From Bacteroidia bacterium (GTDB lineage Bacteria; Bacteroidota; Bacteroidia; AKYH767-A; OLB10): 18,598 nucleotides of DNA. The position numbers were made by a program, and so were the translations under genes. Below the pieces are notes generated by a model that had not been told where the DNA came from, made no database searches, and was given only the letters and a program-made list of their open reading frames with translations. The stretch's first letter is position 1. Every line of letters begins with the position of its first letter. Below, in pieces: positions 14,541-18,598 of the stretch. Where the stretch lies: the NCBI GenBank assembly GCA_025450095.1, contig JANWID010000156.1:1-18598 (forward strand), read 5' to 3'.

Positions 14541-16262
14541 ATGATGAGAAAAAATTTACTCGCATCCATAATTATTTTGTGTTCATACATGGCAACATCT
14601 CAATCGTTGCCTCATGTTTTTGCTCCCGGCGAAAAATCTTCTATGCCAAACTACCTGCAATCCAGGTCAGCAGCATCATCCGGAGTAACTACACCTCCCG
14701 GTTCGCCGGTAAGAACCATTGGGGAATGGGAAGAATTACAGGGATTACTCATTACATGGACTTCCTATCAAAGCATCCTTAAAGAAATTGTAAGAGCAGC
14801 AAAAGAAGAAACAAGAGTTTACATTGTTTGTAACAATCCCGCGACTGTTATCAGTTATCTCGCAACTAACAACATTGATACTGTAAATGTTACCTGCATG
14901 ACTACTCCATATAATTCGGTATGGAGCCGTGATTATGGTCCATGGAGCGCATATACCAATGATGTTGATACACTGGTTACGATTGACTGGATCTATAACC
15001 GTCCCCGTCCGCTTGATGATGTTATTCCATCTGCAATTGCAACACAACTGGGAACTCCGTTTTATGAAACAACCACATTTCCCTGGGACCTGATTCACAC
15101 CGGAGGCAATTTTATGACCGATGGGTTCGGAACCGGATTCTCATCCAACCTGGTTGTGAATGAAAATCCAACAAAGACCATTGCGGAAATCGATACCATT
15201 ATGAACCGGTTTATGGGAATCAACAGGTATATAAAAATGAACACGCTGCCTTATGATAATATCCATCATATCGATATGCACATGAAATTGCTGGACGAAG
15301 AAACATTGCTGATGGGAGAATATCCTGCCGGTGTTGCAGATGGTCCGCAGATTGAAGCCAACCTGCTTTATATTCTGAATAATTTTAATTCTGTTTTCGG
15401 CACACCTTATAAAATAATCAGGATCCCGATGCCGGATGATAATGGCCTGTATCCGCACAACGGAGGTGATTATTTTACATATACCAATTCATCATTTATA
15501 AATAATACGATCATTGTTCCGATATATAATATACCGGAAGACTCGACCGCACTTAACATTTATCGTGAAGCACTTCCCGGCTATACTGTTACCGGTATCA
15601 ATTCGCTGGCAAGCATAGGTGCACTCGGTGCATTGCATTGCATTACCAAAGAGCTGGGAACAGATGATCCGTTGCTCATCAGTCACAAGCCACTCCCCGA
15701 TACTTATGATGATGTTAATCCTTACCTGGTTTCAGCCCTGGTTAAGCATCGTACCGGAATTTCATCTGCTACTTTATATTATCGTACCGATACTCTTTTA
15801 CCTTATATATCAGTACCAATGTCACAGTCTCCAAACCCGGCTTACTGGGAAGGTTATATTCCGGCACAACCCGTAGGTTCTTTGATCTATTATTATATTT
15901 CAGGTGAATCCGTCAGTGGAAAACAACAGGTTCGCCCCATGCCTGCACCGGCAGGTTATTGGAAATTCAGAGTGTTGGGTCCAATTTCAGTTTCAGAACA
16001 CGCTCCGCTGATCATGGAAAATATTTTTCCGAATCCCTCTAAAGGAATTACCTGCATTCCGGTGACTTCTTCACTTTCATGCCCCGTAAATATTAGTGTA
16101 CTGGATATTACCGGCAAATTGATCACAACGGTTTTTGAAGGATTCTCGTATATCGGACAGAACAGGTATTTTGTTGATACGCAAATGTTTAGTGCCAGTG
16201 TTTATGTGGTTCGGGTGGATTATGGAACAGGTTCTCTCTACCGGAAATTAATCGTGCGATAG
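14541..16262 (+). CDS. Secreted peptidylarginine-deiminase-like enzyme (PAD_porph) with T9SS sorting domain
   Basis: This 573-residue protein has the same layout as Porphyromonas gingivalis PPAD: signal peptide (1-21), PAD_porph/agmatine-deiminase-type catalytic domain (about 55-385), Ig-like domain (about 395-480) and T9SS sorting domain (about 490-573, FPNPSKG ... SVYVVRVDYGTGSLYRKLIVR). Guanidino-modifying residues are all in place: Asp131 in WSRDYGPW, HTGGNFMTDG (186-195), His243 and Asp245 in HHIDMH, candidate Asn316 in YTNS, and the nucleophile Cys367 in GALGALHCI. The pair Arg154-Pro-Arg156 in YNRPRP matches the two arginines that in PPAD bind the carboxylate of C-terminal arginine (from memory: Arg152, Arg154). 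It should hydrolyse arginine guanidino groups to citrulline and ammonia. Export through T9SS favours peptide or protein substrates over agmatine, but this is inference. It is a single-gene unit, divergent from the sugar phosphotransferase gene. Confidence 0.88.
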   Translation: MMRKNLLASIIILCSYMATSQSLPHVFAPGEKSSMPNYLQSRSAASSGVTTPPGSPVRTIGEWEELQGLLITWTSYQSILKEIVRAAKEETRVYIVCNNPATVISYLATNNIDTVNVTCMTTPYNSVWSRDYGPWSAYTNDVDTLVTIDWIYNRPRPLDDVIPSAIATQLGTPFYETTTFPWDLIHTGGNFMTDGFGTGFSSNLVVNENPTKTIAEIDTIMNRFMGINRYIKMNTLPYDNIHHIDMHMKLLDEETLLMGEYPAGVADGPQIEANLLYILNNFNSVFGTPYKIIRIPMPDDNGLYPHNGGDYFTYTNSSFINNTIIVPIYNIPEDSTALNIYREALPGYTVTGINSLASIGALGALHCITKELGTDDPLLISHKPLPDTYDDVNPYLVSALVKHRTGISSATLYYRTDTLLPYISVPMSQSPNPAYWEGYIPAQPVGSLIYYYISGESVSGKQQVRPMPAPAGYWKFRVLGPISVSEHAPLIMENIFPNPSKGITCIPVTSSLSCPVNISVLDITGKLITTVFEGFSYIGQNRYFVDTQMFSASVYVVRVDYGTGSLYRKLIVR

Positions 16263-16358
16263 TTAACTGCAGATTCTGTAACTTTCTGATTTTCTGAAAA
16301 CTCCGATATAATTTTCCCGGAATTATCCCGCTTGTTTTTTACATTACTCACTTTTATC

Positions 16359-16366
16359 TACCTTTG
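16359..16366 (+). promoter_or_regulatory. -7 element of the DUF177-rpmF-plsX-fabH operon
   Basis: TACCTTTG is an exact TAnnTTTG match, placed so that transcription would begin about 30 bases before the DUF177 gene at 16403. A TTG at 16332-16334 may serve as the -33 element, although the 24-base gap is longer than usual. Confidence 0.5.
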
Positions 16367-16402
16367 CAGACTTTCCCTGCGCTGAAATAGAGCATAAGAG
16401 TA

Positions 16403-16924
16403 ATGGATCGTCTGGAAAAATATTCGATCCCGTTTGCGGGTCTCGCAAGGGGAAGTCATCCGTTTGAGTTTGAAATAGATGATCAGTTCTTTGAAGCATT
16501 TGAAAATTCAGTAATCAGTAAAGCGAAGGTGCATGTAGAGCTTGACTTCAACAAAGCCGAAACAGTGCTAACGCTTAACTTTCATCTGACGGGTTATATA
16601 ACACAAACCTGCGATCGTTGCTTAGAGGAATTTAACATTCCTGTTGATGAGCGCAAGATATTGTTAGTTCGTTTTGGCATTCCCGGAGTAGGAGAGACCG
16701 ACGACATCATCGTAATTCCGCACAGCGATCATCAGATCAATGTTGCGCAACACATTTACGAATACCTGAGCCTGATGGTGCCGATGCGTGTGGTACATCC
16801 CGATGATGAAAATGGAAATCCCGGCTGCAATCCTGAATTTTTAAACCGTCTTGAAAATAATCCTGAAAGTACCGGTGATCCCAGGTGGGAAATATTAAAA
16901 AAGCTGGGACTTCATAAAAATTAA
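16403..16924 (+). CDS. yceD: DUF177 (YceD-family) protein
   Basis: This is a 173-residue cytoplasmic protein of the DUF177/YceD family, whose gene almost always sits directly before rpmF. Members are linked to 23S rRNA accumulation and large-subunit assembly, but the molecular mechanism is not settled. The family signature is visible: a beta-rich N-terminal part (VHVELDFNKAETVLTLNFHLTG), the TCDRCLEEF pair (Cys70, Cys73), a later Cys142 in NPGCNPEFLNRL, and the closing DPRWEILKKL. It starts at the ATG at 16403, behind an exact -7 promoter element, and is the first gene of a run that continues with rpmF 28 bases later, plsX and fabH. Length is typical. The name yceD is by family and position. 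Confidence 0.88.
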   Translation: MDRLEKYSIPFAGLARGSHPFEFEIDDQFFEAFENSVISKAKVHVELDFNKAETVLTLNFHLTGYITQTCDRCLEEFNIPVDERKILLVRFGIPGVGETDDIIVIPHSDHQINVAQHIYEYLSLMVPMRVVHPDDENGNPGCNPEFLNRLENNPESTGDPRWEILKKLGLHKN

Positions 16925-16952
16925 TTATAAATAAATTTAACAGTATCATACA

Positions 16953-17141
16953 ATGCCAAATCCTAAACATAAACACTCGAAATCAAGGAGTGCGAAGAGG
17001 AGAACCCATTACAAGGCTACCGCGCCTACCGTTGCAGTTTGTGCTACTACCGGTGAAGCTCATTTGTTCCACCGTGCTTACTGGCATGAAGGAAAGATGT
17101 ATTATAAAGGTAAAGTAGTAACTGAACAGCCTGCCGCCTGA
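16953..17141 (+). CDS. rpmF: 50S ribosomal protein L32
   Basis: This 62-residue basic protein of the large ribosomal subunit begins [20 protein letters not shown], the conserved lysine/arginine-rich L32 start (minor changes from the usual PKRRxSKxR). It continues [21 protein letters not shown]. Only one cysteine (Cys30) is present, so the Cys-X2-Cys zinc ribbon of some L32 proteins is lacking; this is the zinc-free form, common in Bacteroidota. It lies 28 bases after the DUF177 gene and 48 bases before plsX, the conserved order. The coupling of L32 to phospholipid synthesis genes is long known in bacteria and suggests one shared transcript. Confidence 0.97.
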   Translation: MPNPKHKHSKSRSAKRRTHYKATAPTVAVCATTGEAHLFHRAYWHEGKMYYKGKVVTEQPAA

Positions 17142-17189
17142 GGCCAGGTTCAGTTGCCCGGGAAATCTAATCACTAATTACAGCCATTA

Positions 17190-18158
17190 ATGAGAATTGG
17201 CATTGATATGATGGGTGGCGATTTCGCCCCCCTGGAAACCACCCTTGGTGCAATCCAGGCGCGGAAGGAGCTCGATCCTCGCTATACGCTTGTTCTTATC
17301 GGTAACGAACACGAAATCCGCGCTATTATCCGTCAACACGGAGGTAACGAATCGGATTTTGTTTTTGTTCATACCGAAGAGGTAATCGGGATGGCGGAAC
17401 ATCCGACAAAAGCATTTCAGCAAAAACCAAAATCAGGCATTCCTGTCGGTTTTCACCTTCTGAAGGAGAAAAAGATCGATGCTTTTGCCAGCGCCGGTAA
17501 CACTGGTGCCATGATGGTTGGTTCCATGCTCGCGGTTAAACCTATACCGGGAATTCTTCGTCCTGCAATCTCTTCTATCGTTCCGAAAGAAGATGGCGGA
17601 CTGGGAATTATCCTCGATGTTGGAATTAACGCCGACTGCAAACCTGAAATGATTCAGCAGTTCGCAGTGCTTGGTTCCATCTTTGCCGAAAACGTTTACC
17701 ATGTAACAAATCCGAAAATCGGGCTTGTAAGCATCGGTGAAGAAGATGAAAAGGGTAATGTGCTTACCAAGGAATCGCACCAGCTGCTCAAAAACACACA
17801 CGGAATAAATTTTATTGGCAATATTGAAGGACGTGATATGTTCAACAGTAAAGCCGACGTGATTGTATGCGATGGCTTTACAGGGAACGTGATGCTGAAG
17901 CTTGCCGAATCATTCCATACACTTTTGCAGAAGCGCAATATTCACGATCCATATTTTGACCGGTTTGATTTTGAAAATTATGGCGGTACGCCAGTCCTGG
18001 GTATCAACTCAACAGTGATGATCGCCCATGGCATTTCAAATTCCAAAGCCATAAAAAATATGATTCTTTTAACGCGGGAAGTGATCGATGCCGGCCTTAC
18101 CGAAAAAATTTCCAGGGCACTCAACGAATCAACCATCAGTGAGCAGTTGCCCAAATAA
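17190..18158 (+). CDS. plsX: Phosphate acyltransferase PlsX
   Basis: This 322-residue enzyme converts acyl-ACP and phosphate to acyl-phosphate, the donor PlsY uses for the first acylation of glycerol-3-phosphate in phospholipid synthesis. It acts as a peripheral membrane protein. Family landmarks are complete: the start MRIGIDMMGGDFAP, the AGNTGAMM motif (107-114), LDVGINADCKPEM, IGLVSIGEEDEKGN, the GNIEGRD and VCDGFTGNVMLKL segments (about 210-238) and the closing GISNSKAIKNMI. Length is close to that of other PlsX proteins. It is followed by fabH after only nine bases, and together they link fatty acid initiation with membrane lipid assembly. Confidence 0.97.
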   Translation: MRIGIDMMGGDFAPLETTLGAIQARKELDPRYTLVLIGNEHEIRAIIRQHGGNESDFVFVHTEEVIGMAEHPTKAFQQKPKSGIPVGFHLLKEKKIDAFASAGNTGAMMVGSMLAVKPIPGILRPAISSIVPKEDGGLGIILDVGINADCKPEMIQQFAVLGSIFAENVYHVTNPKIGLVSIGEEDEKGNVLTKESHQLLKNTHGINFIGNIEGRDMFNSKADVIVCDGFTGNVMLKLAESFHTLLQKRNIHDPYFDRFDFENYGGTPVLGINSTVMIAHGISNSKAIKNMILLTREVIDAGLTEKISRALNESTISEQLPK

Positions 18159-18167
18159 TCACGATTT

Positions 18168-18598
18168 ATGGAAAAAATAGTTGCTGCAATTACTGCCGTT
18201 CACGGGTGGGTGCCGGATTATGTGCTCACCAATGCAGAACTGGAAAAGCTGGTTGATACCAATGATGAATGGATCACAACACGCACCGGCATTAAAGAAC
18301 GGCGTATACTCAAGGGAGAGGGAAAAGGATCATCAGATATCGCGGTCGAAGCAATTAAAGGACTTCTCAAAAAAAGAAACATTGGTCCTGATGAAATTGA
18401 AGTGGTGATTTGCGCCACTACCACACCGGATTATGTTTTTCCTGCAACGGCCAATGTGATCAGCGACAAGGTCGGAATGAAAAATGCGTTTGGTTACGAT
18501 ATCAGTGCTGCATGCTCCGGATTTTTATTTGCGCTTGCAACAGGTTCGAAATTTATAGAGAGCGGACAGTATAAAAAAGTACTGGTGGTTGGTGTCGA
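18168..18598 (+). CDS. fabH: 3-oxoacyl-ACP synthase III FabH (3' end cut by the window)
   Basis: The ATG at 18168 opens a frame that runs without a stop to the last base, giving 143 complete residues of beta-ketoacyl-ACP synthase III. FabH condenses a short acyl-CoA with malonyl-ACP to start fatty acid synthesis. The start is typical (MEKIVAAITAVHGWVPDYVL, then LEKLVDTNDEWITTRTGIKERR). The nucleophile is Cys116 in YDISAACSGFLFAL, and CATTTPDYVFPATA (82-95) is the conserved thiolase-fold segment. The catalytic His and Asn lie beyond the edge and cannot be checked. It follows plsX by nine bases and is certainly co-transcribed. Confidence 0.96.
   Translation, partial: MEKIVAAITAVHGWVPDYVLTNAELEKLVDTNDEWITTRTGIKERRILKGEGKGSSDIAVEAIKGLLKKRNIGPDEIEVVICATTTPDYVFPATANVISDKVGMKNAFGYDISAACSGFLFALATGSKFIESGQYKKVLVVGV

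Noticed and set aside
14541..16262. Plain cytoplasmic agmatine deiminase
   Set aside because: A signal peptide, an Ig-like domain and a T9SS sorting domain are all present, which a cytoplasmic enzyme would not have.

Overview
The window is 18.6 kb of a Bacteroidota chromosome, probably from a Chitinophagales- or Sphingobacteriales-like environmental lineage, though no order can be fixed from the sequence alone. The evidence is: two proteins ending in type IX secretion (T9SS) sorting domains; lipoproteins with Bacteroidota-style lipoboxes; near-consensus Bacteroidota -7 promoter elements (TAnnTTTG) in front of several genes and little Shine-Dalgarno signal; a moderate GC content; and the conserved cluster DUF177 - rpmF - plsX - fabH. 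No tRNA, rRNA, CRISPR array, transposase or phage gene is visible.

Layout. 1-2700: two unlike L,D-transpeptidase genes on the + strand (a small YkuD_2-type protein and a large YcbB/LdtD-type lipoprotein), separated and flanked by three copies of a degenerate AATCCG/AATCTG-rich repeat. 2869-7891, - strand: a lipoprotein joining a carboxypeptidase-regulatory-like domain to a ThuA/GATase-like domain; a large secreted GloVer-repeat protein with dockerin-like, cohesin-like and T9SS domains, broken by one in-frame TGA; and a TerB-like protein. A 432-base divergent intergenic region follows. 8324-12826, + strand: a membrane hybrid histidine kinase (HAMP, GAF, HisKA, HATPase, degenerate receiver, intact receiver) followed after 42 bases by a soluble receiver-histidine kinase. 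Converging on it across short tandem repeats is a polyprenyl-phosphate sugar phosphotransferase (12949-14313, - strand) of the type that starts exopolysaccharide synthesis. Divergent from that is a secreted peptidylarginine-deiminase-like enzyme with the same architecture as Porphyromonas gingivalis PPAD (14541-16262). The window ends in the fatty acid/phospholipid initiation cluster DUF177-rpmF-plsX-fabH (16403 to the edge), with fabH cut off.

How the genes relate. Much of the window concerns the cell envelope and what lies outside it: peptidoglycan cross-linking, surface lipoproteins, T9SS cargo, exopolysaccharide initiation and phospholipid synthesis. The two kinases carry no DNA-binding output domain, so they look like a relay whose final output lies elsewhere; a link to the neighbouring exopolysaccharide gene is only positional. 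The observations most worth following are the PPAD-like deiminase outside Porphyromonas, the single-base nonsense interruption of the GloVer gene at a conserved glycine, and several intergenic palindromic or tandem repeats that abut or run into stop codons.
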